DNA of 64,000 nucleotides, from NCBI RefSeq assembly GCF_019599275.1, contig NZ_JAHZTD010000003.1, forward strand, positions 186,001 to 250,000, given 5' to 3'. The position numbers and the translations under genes were made by a program. The notes under the pieces are model-generated. The model made no database searches. It was not told the origin of the DNA and saw nothing but the letters and a program-made list of their open reading frames with translations. Of this stretch, positions 1 through 8,476 are shown piece after piece. Position 1 is the stretch's first letter, and the number at the start of each line of letters is the position of its first letter. The DNA comes from Hymenobacter sp. HSC-4F20 (GTDB taxonomy: Bacteria; Bacteroidota; Bacteroidia; Cytophagales; Hymenobacteraceae).

Positions 1-802
1 GCTCCAGCTCACTGAGCAGCACTTGGTACTCGGCATTGATGTCGGGCGAGTCGCAGCTGATCATAAAGAGCAGAATAGAGTTCCGCTCCACGTGGCGCAG
101 GAAGCGGTGGCCCAGGCCCCTTCCTTCGGCAGCACCCTCAATGATGCCCGGAATGTCGGCCATCACAAACGACTTATAGTCGCGGTAGGCTACTACCCCT
201 AGGTTGGGCGTGAGGGTGGTAAAGGCGTAGTCGGCAATCTTGGGCTTGGCGGCCGACACAACGGAGAGCAACGTGCTTTTGCCCGCATTCGGGAAGCCTA
301 CCAGGCCTACGTCGGCCAGCAGTTTCAACTCCAGAATTACCCACTCGTCGATGCCAGGCTCGCCGGGCTGGGCGTAGCTGGGGGCCTGGTTGGTGGCCGA
401 CTTGAAGTGGTCGTTGCCGAGGCCGCCGCGGCCGCCGGGCGTGAGAATCAGGCGCTGGCCGTGCTCAGTAATTTCCAGCTTCTTCTCGCCGGTTTCCGCG
501 TCGCGGGCAATGGTACCGAGGGGTACCTGCACGATGATGTCTTCGCCCTGAGCCCCGGTGCGCAGGTTTTCGCCGCCGTTTTCGCCGGGCTTGGCAATCA
601 GGTGCTTCTGGTACTGCAGGTGTAGCAGCGTCCAGAGCTGGGAGTTGCCTTCCAGAATAATATGACCGCCCCGGCCGCCGTCGCCGCCATCGGGGCCACC
701 GTTGGGCAGGCCCTTGGCCCGGAAGAAGTGGTGCGACCCCGCCCCGCCCCGGCCCGAGCGGCAGTTGATTTTGACGTAATCGATGAAGTTATTAGAAGCC
801 AC
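1..802 (-). CDS. obgE: GTPase Obg/CgtA, 3' end cut by window edge
   Basis: Ribosome-associated GTPase involved in 50S maturation and stress control. The visible 267 residues hold the glycine-rich Obg fold (about residues 2-158, many GG pairs such as GGPDGGDGGRGG) followed by the G domain with P-loop GFPNAGKST (about 168-176) and switch II DIPGIIEGA. The NKxD motif and the C-terminus lie beyond position 1. The start is read as GTG at 800-802, because the Obg fold begins immediately (ASNNFIDYVK) and I see no in-frame ATG nearby. It follows adk in the same direction, separated by a 209-bp gap that carries a palindromic repeat. A TAACTTTG box on the minus strand at 1015-1008 could be its promoter. 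Family assignment is firm. Confidence 0.95.
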   Translation of the reverse strand, partial: MASNNFIDYVKINCRSGRGGAGSHHFFRAKGLPNGGPDGGDGGRGGHIILEGNSQLWTLLHLQYQKHLIAKPGENGGENLRTGAQGEDIIVQVPLGTIARDAETGEKKLEITEHGQRLILTPGGRGGLGNDHFKSATNQAPSYAQPGEPGIDEWVILELKLLADVGLVGFPNAGKSTLLSVVSAAKPKIADYAFTTLTPNLGVVAYRDYKSFVMADIPGIIEGAAEGRGLGHRFLRHVERNSILLFMISCDSPDINAEYQVLLSELE

Positions 803-810
803 TGGTGTAG

Positions 811-837
811 AATTAAGAATTAAGAATTGAGAATTAG
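811..837. repeat. AT-rich short direct repeats
   Basis: Three to four near copies of the heptamer AATTAAG/AATTGAG in tandem just upstream of the obgE start. This is low-complexity sequence that contrasts with the GC-rich surroundings. The function is unknown; it could keep the obgE leader unstructured. Confidence 0.5.
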
Positions 838-888
838 GAATCGGAGCATTCCTAAGACCTGACTCCTAATCAGATGGTCTGAAAACAA

Positions 889-973
889 CTGTCATCCTGA
901 GCGCAACGAAGGACCCCTACCTAACTCGTTGGAGGAAAGCAGTAGAGGTCCTTCGCTGCGCTCAGGATGACAG
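889..973. repeat. Long palindromic intergenic repeat (REP/BIME-like)
   Basis: Two 32-nt arms (889-920 and 942-973) are reverse complements with two mismatches, around a 21-nt loop. The arms start CTGTCATCCTGAGCGCA and contain GAAGGACC. I believe this type of element recurs in intergenic regions of Hymenobacter-like genomes. It sits between adk and obgE, so a transcript crossing it would fold into a long hairpin. Copy number cannot be judged from this window. Confidence 0.75.
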
Positions 974-1011
974 ATAGTTCTGCCGCTACGAAAGCCGTAG
1001 CAGCGGCAAAG

Positions 1012-1635
1012 TTACGCTTTTACTTCGTCGGTAGCTTGGCGGCTGCCTTCCGTAGTAGCGGGCTGGTGCTCATCCAGGATGGCGCAGATCTGACTGAAGA
1101 TATCCTCGATGGCCCCGATGCCATTCAGGGCGTGAAATTTCTGCTGCCCGGCGTAGTACCCGGCTACCTGCGCGGTTTCGGTGTTGTACACCGTTACGCG
1201 CTTGCGGATTTTTTCTTCGTTCTGGTCGTCGGGGCGGCCCGAGGTTTTGCCCCGCTCCAGCAGACGCTTCACCAATTCTTGCTCATCTACTTCCAGAGCT
1301 ACCATGCAGGAAACGCCGGTGTCGTGCTGGGCCAGCAGCTGATCGAGGCTTTCGGCTTGGGGCACGGTGCGCGGGAAGCCGTCGAAGATGAAGCCAGCGG
1401 CTTGCTTGTTGGCTTTCAGGGCGCTGTCAATCATGCCGATTACTACCTCGTCGGGAACGAGCAAGCCTTCGTCCATGAGCTTTTTGGCGCGCAGGCCCAG
1501 CTCGGTGCCCTGGGTAATCTGGGCGCGAAGCAGGTCGCCGGTGGAGAGGTGAACCAGGTTATAGCGGGCAATCAGCTTCTGGCTTTGCGTTCCTTTGCCG
1601 GCGCCGGGAGGGCCGAAGAGCACGAGATTCAGCAT
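1012..1635 (-). CDS. adk: Adenylate kinase (short-LID type)
   Basis: Converts ATP + AMP to 2 ADP in the cytoplasm. The 207-residue protein starts with the P-loop GPPGAGKGT (residues 8-16), followed by the AMP-binding region LSTGDLLRA and the lid-side motif DGFPRT. The LID segment (around RGKTSGRPDDQNEEK) is short and has no zinc-binding cysteines, unlike the long-form enzymes of many bacteria. Downstream is the palindromic repeat and then obgE; upstream is hpt in the same direction at 119 bp. No clear promoter box was found directly ahead of it. Confidence 0.96.
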   Translation of the reverse strand: MLNLVLFGPPGAGKGTQSQKLIARYNLVHLSTGDLLRAQITQGTELGLRAKKLMDEGLLVPDEVVIGMIDSALKANKQAAGFIFDGFPRTVPQAESLDQLLAQHDTGVSCMVALEVDEQELVKRLLERGKTSGRPDDQNEEKIRKRVTVYNTETAQVAGYYAGQQKFHALNGIGAIEDIFSQICAILDEHQPATTEGSRQATDEVKA

Positions 1636-1754
1636 GAGTAGCGGGGAGTTACGCGGGGAGGAGAAAATACGGGTGGTTTAGGCAATATAAGCAACGAAGA
1701 GGAAAGCCTTTACGGAGGCAGCGAATTTTAGCTGGCCTGACGGGCGGCCTTTTT

Positions 1755-2294
1755 CTACACGGCTTTGTACACGTCGGGGTAGTTACGGCCCAGCCCGTCG
1801 TAGTCGAGGCCGTAGCCCACGATGAAATCGTTCGGGATGCTCAGGCCCACGTAACGGATGGACAGCTCGTGCTGCAGGCACTCGGGCTTGAGAAACAGGG
1901 TAGCAACTTCCAGGGACGCAGGTTGCTTTTCGGCCAGCAGGTCAAGCAGGCGGCGCATGGTGTGGCCGGTATCCACAATGTCTTCCAGAATGATTACCGG
2001 GCGGCCTTGCAGCTCTTCCGTGAGGCCGAGTACTTCTTTTACTTCGCCGGTGCTGCTGGTGCCCTGGTAGGAGGCCACCTTGATAAAGCTTACTTCGCAG
2101 TCGAGGGTGATGTGCTTCAGCAAATCGGCCACGAACATAAACGAGCCGTTGAGCACTGCCACGAACAGAGGCGTCTGGCCGGCGTAGTCCTGGTTGAGGC
2201 GGGCGGCTACGGCCTGCACCGCATCAGAGAGTTGGGCAGCCGACAGGTAAGGCTCGAACTGCTTGTTATGCAGCGAAATATGGTCCGGGGTCAT
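1755..2294 (-). CDS. hpt: Hypoxanthine phosphoribosyltransferase
   Basis: Purine salvage enzyme that makes IMP or GMP from hypoxanthine or guanine and PRPP. The 179-residue length fits the family. The PRPP-binding loop VILEDIVDTGHTM lies at about residues 99-111, and SFIKVASYQGTSSTGEV forms the flexible catalytic loop before it. It has its own -7-like box (TACCTTTG, 2336-2329), giving a leader of roughly 30 nt. It clusters with adk, which also handles purine nucleotides. Confidence 0.95.
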   Translation of the reverse strand: MTPDHISLHNKQFEPYLSAAQLSDAVQAVAARLNQDYAGQTPLFVAVLNGSFMFVADLLKHITLDCEVSFIKVASYQGTSSTGEVKEVLGLTEELQGRPVIILEDIVDTGHTMRRLLDLLAEKQPASLEVATLFLKPECLQHELSIRYVGLSIPNDFIVGYGLDYDGLGRNYPDVYKAV

Positions 2295-2328
2295 CCGTTT
2301 GGGGTTGGGCCGTAGGTGAGCGGGCGGG

Positions 2329-2336
2329 CAAAGGTA
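2329..2336 (-). promoter_or_regulatory. Bacteroidota -7 box upstream of hpt
   Basis: The minus strand reads TACCTTTG, an exact match to the Bacteroidota -7 consensus TAnnTTTG, 34 nt before the hpt ATG. No TTG is seen at the ideal -33 spacing. Confidence 0.55.
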
Positions 2337-2339
2337 GTA

Positions 2340-2376
2340 GAAAAAAGCCGCCCTCCCGGTGAAGAAAGGCGGCTTA
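2340..2376 (-). terminator. Intrinsic terminator after hppA
   Basis: Read on the minus strand, stem AAGCCGCC/GGGCGGCTT closes on a loop of about 14 nt and is followed by a run of six T. It lies about 20 nt beyond the hppA stop codon. Confidence 0.8.
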
Positions 2377-2395
2377 GGCGGTTGAGCTTACTGAA

Positions 2396-4606
2396 TCAGC
2401 GGTTAAAAACGAGCGTCGGGCTTACCTGTGCTACCGCGTGGTGCTGCTCCGTTTTGGCTTCGCGAGTTTCCTTGCCCGATTCCAGAGTCAGGGCCCGCTC
2501 GGGGGCGGCAATGTGCGGGGCAATAACCAGCGACACAATGCTCATGAGCTTGATGAGGATGTTCATGCTCGGGCCGGAGGTGTCTTTGAACGGGTCCCCT
2601 ACCGTGTCGCCGGTCACGGAAGCTTTGTGGGCATCGGAGCCTTTGTACTCCATTTTCCCATCAATCATTACCCCTTTCTCAAACGACTTCTTGGCGTTAT
2701 CCCAGGCTCCGCCGGCATTGCTTTGGAACATGGCCATCAGCACTCCCGAAACTGTAACGCCGGCCAGCGTGCCGCCCAGCACTTCCGGCCCCATGGTAAA
2801 CCCAATGATGACCGGCACGATAAGCGCAATGGCGCCCGGCAGCATCATTTCCCGAATGGCGGCCTGGGTGGAAATGGCCACGCACTTCTCGTACTCGGGG
2901 CGGCCGGTGCCCTCCATAATGCCCGGAATTTCGCGGAACTGGCGGCGTACTTCCTGCACCATGCTCATGGCCGCGCGCCCCACCGCCGAAATAGCCAGCG
3001 CCGAAAATATAAACGGAATCATGGCCCCCACGAACAGCCCACCCAGCACCCGCGCATCGCTGATGTCGATGGCCGAAATGTTGGCCGTGCCCATGAAGGC
3101 GGCGAACAGGGCCAGCGAGGTAAGCGCCGCGGAGGCAATAGCGAAGCCCTTGCCGGTAGCCGCGGTGGTGTTGCCCACGGCATCCAGGATGTCGGTCCTT
3201 TCGCGTACTTCCTTAGGCAGCTCGCTCATTTCAGCAATGCCACCGGCATTATCCGCAATGGGTCCGAAGGCATCAATGGCGAGCTGCATGGCCGTGGTAG
3301 CCATCATGCCGGCGGCTGCAATGGCTACCCCATAGAGGCCGGCACATTCAAAACTCAGGATGATGCCGGCCGCCAGCACAAGTATGGGTAGCACCGTGCT
3401 TTCCATGCCCACGGCCAGCCCCCCGATAACCGTGGTAGCGTGGCCCGTGCTGCTCTGGCGCACAATGCTGAGCACCGGCCGCTTGCCCATGGCCGTGTAG
3501 TACTCCGTGATAATGCTCATTAGCGTGCCCACTACCAGTCCGACTACCACGGCATAGAACACGTCCATGGCGTCGAAGGTGATACCCCGAATGGTCAGAT
3601 CTTCCGCGGGTAGCAGCCATTGAATAATAAAGTAAGAAGCCACCGCCGATACCAGCACCGACACGTAGTTGCCCAGGTTGAGGGCCCCCTGCACGTTGCC
3701 ACCTTCCTTTACGCGCACCATTAGAATGCCCACCAGCGAGGCGACAATGCCCATTCCGGCAATAACCATGGGTAGCAAAATGGGCGAAAGTCCCTGAAAC
3801 TGGTCGCCGCGGGCTACTACCTCCCGGCCCAGCACCATGGTAGCCAGAATGGTAGCCACGTACGAGCCGAACAGGTCGGCGCCCATGCCGGCTACGTCGC
3901 CCACGTTGTCGCCTACGTTGTCGGCAATGGTAGCGGGGTTGCGGGGGTCATCTTCCGGGATGCCGGCTTCTACTTTGCCTACTAGGTCAGCGCCTACGTC
4001 GGCGGCTTTGGTGTAAATGCCGCCTCCTACCCTCGCAAACAGCGCAATACTTTCAGCTCCCAGCGAAAACCCGGTCAGCACTTCCAGGGCCGTTTCCATT
4101 TCAATGCCGTTAGCCGTGCCGCCCTTGCTCACCACAAACATCTGGTAGAACACAATGAAGAGTGACCCCAGCCCCAACACCGCCAGTCCGGCTACTCCCA
4201 TGCCCATCACCGAACCTCCCGAGAAGGAAACGCTTAGGGCCTGGCTCAGGCTGGTGCGGGCAGCCTGGGCCGTGCGCACGTTGGCCTTCGTGGCAATTTT
4301 CATCCCAATGAAGCCAGCCAGCGCCGAAAACACGGCCCCAATCAGAAAGGCTATGACAATGACCGGACTCGATTTTTCGCCCGTGCTGCCCAGATAAAAC
4401 AGGAAAGCTGAGGCAATGAGCCCGAAAAGTATCATCACCCGATACTCAGCTTTGAGAAAGGCAATGGCGCCATCGGCAATGTAGCCGGCAATGGTTTGCA
4501 TCCGCTCATCACCGGCTGGTTGCCTACCCACCCAGCCCGAGCGAAGCCATGTGTACAGCAACGCCAGTACCCCAAGGGCCGGCACTACGTAGAGAATATT
4601 CATCAT
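2396..4606 (-). CDS. hppA: Membrane-bound ion-pumping pyrophosphatase, K+-dependent type
   Basis: Couples hydrolysis of PPi to ion transport across the inner membrane. The 736 residues are almost wholly hydrophobic (about 16 helices). The substrate loop GGGIYTKAADVGADLVGKVE and the acidic motif DNVGDNVGDVAGMGADLF are intact. The motif GNTTAATGKG (about residues 477-486) has Ala where K+-independent enzymes have Lys, which is known to mark the K+-dependent subfamily; that subfamily includes Na+, Na+/H+ and H+ pumps. Which ion is moved cannot be told here. Single gene with its own terminator; start ATG at 4606 or the next codon. Confidence 0.95.
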   Translation of the reverse strand: MMNILYVVPALGVLALLYTWLRSGWVGRQPAGDERMQTIAGYIADGAIAFLKAEYRVMILFGLIASAFLFYLGSTGEKSSPVIVIAFLIGAVFSALAGFIGMKIATKANVRTAQAARTSLSQALSVSFSGGSVMGMGVAGLAVLGLGSLFIVFYQMFVVSKGGTANGIEMETALEVLTGFSLGAESIALFARVGGGIYTKAADVGADLVGKVEAGIPEDDPRNPATIADNVGDNVGDVAGMGADLFGSYVATILATMVLGREVVARGDQFQGLSPILLPMVIAGMGIVASLVGILMVRVKEGGNVQGALNLGNYVSVLVSAVASYFIIQWLLPAEDLTIRGITFDAMDVFYAVVVGLVVGTLMSIITEYYTAMGKRPVLSIVRQSSTGHATTVIGGLAVGMESTVLPILVLAAGIILSFECAGLYGVAIAAAGMMATTAMQLAIDAFGPIADNAGGIAEMSELPKEVRERTDILDAVGNTTAATGKGFAIASAALTSLALFAAFMGTANISAIDISDARVLGGLFVGAMIPFIFSALAISAVGRAAMSMVQEVRRQFREIPGIMEGTGRPEYEKCVAISTQAAIREMMLPGAIALIVPVIIGFTMGPEVLGGTLAGVTVSGVLMAMFQSNAGGAWDNAKKSFEKGVMIDGKMEYKGSDAHKASVTGDTVGDPFKDTSGPSMNILIKLMSIVSLVIAPHIAAPERALTLESGKETREAKTEQHHAVAQVSPTLVFNR

Positions 4607-4736
4607 AAGCGGTGGGAGTAGGTTGAGGCGGTTGGAGAAGTGGACACTGGAAAAGAACGATTGGACGGGTAAAATAGAAGTTATTCCCTAATCCTCAAGC
4701 TATAAGCAGTATTCCTACTCGGGCTATATAACAAAA

Positions 4737-4780
4737 CCCGGCCGGGGCAGCCGAGAAATACCTCCGCTGCCCCGGCCGGG
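4737..4780 (-). terminator. GC-rich hairpin terminator after the peptidase gene
   Basis: A perfect 14-bp inverted repeat (CCCGGCCGGGGCAG and its complement at 4767-4780) with a 16-nt loop. On the minus strand it is followed by a T-rich tract (TTTTGTTATA). It lies just beyond the stop of the peptidase gene at 4803. Confidence 0.8.
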
Positions 4781-4802
4781 CCAAGCAAGCTTACCAGACT
4801 GC

Positions 4803-5717
4803 TTATAGCTCCCGCATCAGCACCTGATACAAAGCCAGCATGCTGTCGATGTCGCGCTTATCCACGATTTCGTTGGGCGAGTGTACGTTGTCTTCCGGAG
4901 CGCCCACGAAGCACCAGTCCCAGGGCTGGGCGCCGTGCTGCAGTTCCTTGGCATCGGAGCCGCCGCTGCCTTCTACCTCCAGTTGGTGGGGAATGCCGGC
5001 CTGGTGGGCAATACGGCGGATGCGCTCCACGTAGCTGCGGCGCGGAATCAGAGAGTCGCGCAGAGAAATAGCCACCCCCTGCCCCGGGCGCACGCCCTCC
5101 GTTACCCAGGTAATGTCGGAAATCAGGGCCTGCCGCACGCCATAGGTTTCGTAAATGTAGCGGGCCAAGTAAGCCACCGAGCCGCCGCCGTGCTCTTCCC
5201 AACATGAGAAAGCGATGATGCCATCCTGTAGAGTTTCGCACAGGCGCAAGGCCGTCCAGACTCCCAGCCGGTTGTCAAGGTAGCAGCTTTGCACTGTCGT
5301 GTCAGTTTCACGGAAGTCGCAGCGGAACGTTAGCTCGGTGCCACGCTCAATCTCCCGGTGAAAATCGTAGCTCAGGGCGCCTGTATGCTCATCTACCACG
5401 AGGGTACACTCTATTTCCCCCTGCGAGTCGCGGCCTACGAGGGGGTAGCCGGTTTCGGCATCGGGCCCACCGATGCGCACAAGCTGCCGCCCGTAGCGGA
5501 CGGTGAACCCAATGCTGTCCAGGTGAGCGAAAACCGCTGTTCTTGGCTTTCCAAATATCAGAATAATGCAATCCTGGAACTCTCCCCCCGCCACAATGGT
5601 TGGGCGGGTGCGCCATCCCGCCTGGTGCCGCTGAATGTAGTGCAGTAAGAATTCTGTCAGAGGAGTTTCGTTGCCGGAAGGGGCGGCTATCTGGCACAGG
5701 GCTTGTAAAAGCTGCAT
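4803..5717 (-). CDS. M42/M20-like metallo-aminopeptidase
   Basis: Probable cytoplasmic zinc peptidase. The 304-residue protein shows the dinuclear metal ligand pattern of the M42/M28 clan: AHLDS (about residue 75), YLDNRLG (about 170), CWEEHGGG (about 195) with the catalytic/ligand Glu pair, SDITW, and a final His in NVHSPNEI near residue 283. It is shorter than typical M42 aminopeptidases (about 350), so the dimerisation domain may be reduced. Divergent from the TPR gene; a TAGTTTTG box (minus, 5744-5737) lies 20 nt before the ATG. Substrate unknown. Confidence 0.8.
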   Translation of the reverse strand: MQLLQALCQIAAPSGNETPLTEFLLHYIQRHQAGWRTRPTIVAGGEFQDCIILIFGKPRTAVFAHLDSIGFTVRYGRQLVRIGGPDAETGYPLVGRDSQGEIECTLVVDEHTGALSYDFHREIERGTELTFRCDFRETDTTVQSCYLDNRLGVWTALRLCETLQDGIIAFSCWEEHGGGSVAYLARYIYETYGVRQALISDITWVTEGVRPGQGVAISLRDSLIPRRSYVERIRRIAHQAGIPHQLEVEGSGGSDAKELQHGAQPWDWCFVGAPEDNVHSPNEIVDKRDIDSMLALYQVLMREL

Positions 5718-5828
5718 ATGACGTATCTTATTTGTCCAAAACTAGGGCAAATGTTCTACTTTAGCAGTTGTAATAGGCGGCAGGGACTATTTCTTGACTT
5801 GTGTTTGACGCTGCAATTCGTTATTCCT

Positions 5829-7085
5829 ATGGTTAAACGACTCCAATTTGTCCTGTTGCTCCTGCTCCTGCCCTTTGTAGGATGGGCCCAGCAACCCGAC
5901 ACCACCCGGCCGGCGCCCCTCCCGGACTCCGTGCGCCAGGTGCAATTGGACAACGTGGATGTAGCTCCCGGCGCTATCGATACCAAGGGGTGGCTGCTGA
6001 TGGATAAGGACATCCAGACGGAGTTGGAGGGCGCGGTTTTCAACCTCTACAACTTTAAGTACGACAAGGCCGAGCGGCAGTTCCGCAGCCTGCGCCGGCG
6101 CTACCCCAACCACCCCATGCCCTACTTTCTGATGGGCCTGAGCACGTGGTGGAAGATTATGCCCTCCGGGATTCAGACCACCCAGTACGACAAGCTGTTT
6201 TTCGCTTACATGGATACAGCCATTACTAAGGGAGAAGAGCTGTATAAAGCGGATAATAAGAATTACGAAGCCTGCTTTTTTCTGGCTGCCGGTTATGGTT
6301 TCGATGCCCGCCTGCACGCCGAACGGCACGACTGGCGCAAAGCAACCGTGGGCGCCAAACGCTCCCTCGATTATCTGGATAAGAGCAAGGAAGCCAATGG
6401 CCTGAGTCCGGAGTTCCTGTTCGGACAGGCTCTGTTCAACTACTACGCCGTCTGGATTCCCGATAACTACCCGCTGCTCAAACCAGTGCTGCTGTTTTTT
6501 CCCAAGGGCAACAAGCAACTGGGGCTGCAGCAGTTGCGCAACGTTGCCGACAATGGCTTTTACGTGGGGCCGGAAGCGCGCGTGTTCCTGATGCGCATCC
6601 TCATGAATGAGGAAGACAAACCGGAGCAGGCCATGCCCATTGCCCGCTATCTGGCTACCACCTACCCCGACAATGGCTACCTACAGCGCATTTACGCCAA
6701 TGCCTGCTTCCGTCAGGGCGAGTTCCGGGAGTGCGAGCGGGTCAGCCGCGACATTTTGGAGAAGCTAAACCAGGGACTGCCTGGCTACGAGGCAAATAGC
6801 GGCCGCTACGCCACGTATTTCCTGGGTTACCTGATGCAGAATAAGTACAAAGACTTCACGAAAGCCAAGGAGTACTATCAGCGCTGCATTGTATTTGCTG
6901 AAACCAACGGCGAGACCAAATATGGCTTCTACGTTTTTGCTAATCTGGCTCTGGCCCGCCTCGCCGACCGCGGCAAAGATGTTGCCGCGGCCCGCCGTTA
7001 CTACAGCGTAGTGCTAGACAAATCCGACCACGACTCGGAACAATACAAGGAGGCCAAAGCGTACTTGAAGACGAAACGAAAGTAG
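5829..7085 (+). CDS. Exported tetratricopeptide-repeat protein
   Basis: A 418-residue protein of unknown exact role, probably periplasmic. I start it at ATG 5829 because the sequence there (MVKRLQFVLLLLLLPFVGWAQ) is a clean signal peptide with a likely cut after WAQ; an earlier in-frame ATG at 5718 would bury it. Helical TPR-like repeats run through the body (KYDKAERQFRSLRRRYPNHP, YPDNGYLQRIYANACFRQGEF, DFTKAKEYYQRCI). The next gene starts 20 bp downstream and is probably co-transcribed. Confidence 0.8.
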   Translation: MVKRLQFVLLLLLLPFVGWAQQPDTTRPAPLPDSVRQVQLDNVDVAPGAIDTKGWLLMDKDIQTELEGAVFNLYNFKYDKAERQFRSLRRRYPNHPMPYFLMGLSTWWKIMPSGIQTTQYDKLFFAYMDTAITKGEELYKADNKNYEACFFLAAGYGFDARLHAERHDWRKATVGAKRSLDYLDKSKEANGLSPEFLFGQALFNYYAVWIPDNYPLLKPVLLFFPKGNKQLGLQQLRNVADNGFYVGPEARVFLMRILMNEEDKPEQAMPIARYLATTYPDNGYLQRIYANACFRQGEFRECERVSRDILEKLNQGLPGYEANSGRYATYFLGYLMQNKYKDFTKAKEYYQRCIVFAETNGETKYGFYVFANLALARLADRGKDVAAARRYYSVVLDKSDHDSEQYKEAKAYLKTKRK

Positions 7086-7105
7086 GGACGGCCTGCGCGC
7101 ACTGT

Positions 7106-8476
7106 ATGGAACTCAAGGACCTCTTCTTAACTCCGCTTTACCTCGGGATTTTCTACGGAATAGCCTTTGCCGTACGGAAGCGCTTTACCAACCCACTCAC
7201 CCGGAAATACTTTATCCCGGCTCTGTCGCTTAAGTTTCTCGGGGCCATTGGCCTGGGGCTGATTTATCAGTTTTACTACGGGGGCGGCGATACTTTCAAT
7301 TACTACTTCCACACGAAAGTAGTGTACAGCGCTTTTAGCGACTCCTTCAGTACGGGCCTAAAGCTGCTCATGGGCCAGCACCCGCCAGAGGCGGATATGT
7401 TGCGCTACACCGGGCAGATGTATTGGTACGATGCCCCCACAGAATACGCTGTAATTCAGGTAGCGAGCTTTTTTGCGCTGTTTTGCTTTGACACCTATAC
7501 AGTTATAGCGCTGTTCTTTGCCTTTACCAGCTTTTGCGGGGTGTGGGCTATGTACATTACGTTCGTGCGGCTTTACCCAACGGCTTATAAAAAGCTGGCT
7601 ATTGCCGTGTTTTTCCTACCCTCCGTATTTTTCTGGGGTTCGGGCCTGATGAAAGACTCGCTCTGCCTGGGTGCGTTGGGCTGGGCTTTTTATGGTTTCT
7701 ACCACGCCTTGATCCTAAAGAAAAACATTCCGACGGCCGTGGTGCTGGGCGCGCTGGGCGCTTACATTCTCTTGTCGGTGAAGGTGTACATTCTGCTGTC
7801 CTTTCTGCCGGCGGCGCTGCTGTGGGTCTTTAATGAAAACAACCAGCGGATAAAGTCGGCGGCGCTACGGATGCTGCTTAAGCCGCTGTTTCTGCTGCTG
7901 GGCGCCGGGGCCGGCTACCTGGGTGCTACGGGCCTAACCGCCGGCGACGAAAAGTATGACGTAGAAAAGATTGGCGAACGGACCAAAATCAACCACGAAT
8001 ACTTAACCTCATACGCAACCAGTGGCTCGGCCTACAACATTGGCGAGTTCGACGGCAGCCTGAGCTCGACGCTGAAAGTTGCCCCGCAGGCCATTGTGGT
8101 TTCTATCTTCCGGCCGTTTCTCTTTGAAGTACGCAACCCCGTCATGCTGCTCTCGGCACTGGAGGCCACCTTATTTATTTGGCTGACGGTGTCATTGTTT
8201 TACCGGACCGGGTTATTTAAGGGCTTGTCCTTAATTGCCGGCACACCCATTCTGCTTTTCAGCTTCCTGTTTGCCATTGTGTTTGCCATTGGGGTAGGTA
8301 TCAATAGTGGCAACTTCGGCACCCTGGTGCGCTACAAAATTCCGCTGATGCCTTTTTACCTGGGGGCACTCTACATTATGCAGGCCAAGTCGCAGAAGAA
8401 GGTGCGCCCCCAGGGCCCGGTACGTCCTCAGTTAAACAATCCCAGAAAGTTGGGGCGGTTGGCTACCACCGAATAG
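7106..8476 (+). CDS. Polytopic membrane protein, possible glycan polymerase
   Basis: A 456-residue protein with roughly ten hydrophobic helices. I do not recognise a named family with certainty. Conserved-looking features are YGGGDTFNYYFH in the first periplasmic loop, FWGSGLMKDSL in mid-protein and NFGTLVRYKIPLMPFYL at the C-terminal end, a layout reminiscent of EpsG/Wzy-like or GT-C membrane proteins. The position beside the glycan cluster suggests polymerase or ligase work, but this is inference. Its last 49 bp overlap the convergent glycosyltransferase gene that ends at 8428. Confidence 0.7.
   Translation: MELKDLFLTPLYLGIFYGIAFAVRKRFTNPLTRKYFIPALSLKFLGAIGLGLIYQFYYGGGDTFNYYFHTKVVYSAFSDSFSTGLKLLMGQHPPEADMLRYTGQMYWYDAPTEYAVIQVASFFALFCFDTYTVIALFFAFTSFCGVWAMYITFVRLYPTAYKKLAIAVFFLPSVFFWGSGLMKDSLCLGALGWAFYGFYHALILKKNIPTAVVLGALGAYILLSVKVYILLSFLPAALLWVFNENNQRIKSAALRMLLKPLFLLLGAGAGYLGATGLTAGDEKYDVEKIGERTKINHEYLTSYATSGSAYNIGEFDGSLSSTLKVAPQAIVVSIFRPFLFEVRNPVMLLSALEATLFIWLTVSLFYRTGLFKGLSLIAGTPILLFSFLFAIVFAIGVGINSGNFGTLVRYKIPLMPFYLGALYIMQAKSQKKVRPQGPVRPQLNNPRKLGRLATTE

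Noticed and set aside
967..1641. 224-residue open frame antisense to adk
   Set aside because: It mirrors adk exactly; in GC-rich genes the antisense frame is often open. No domain or promoter.
2316..3391. Two long plus-strand frames (339 and 317 residues) across hppA
   Set aside because: Antisense shadows of a conserved membrane enzyme; composition is not protein-like.
5718..5828. Earlier ATG for the TPR gene
   Set aside because: It would put 37 residues in front of a clean signal peptide and overlap the promoter region between divergent genes.
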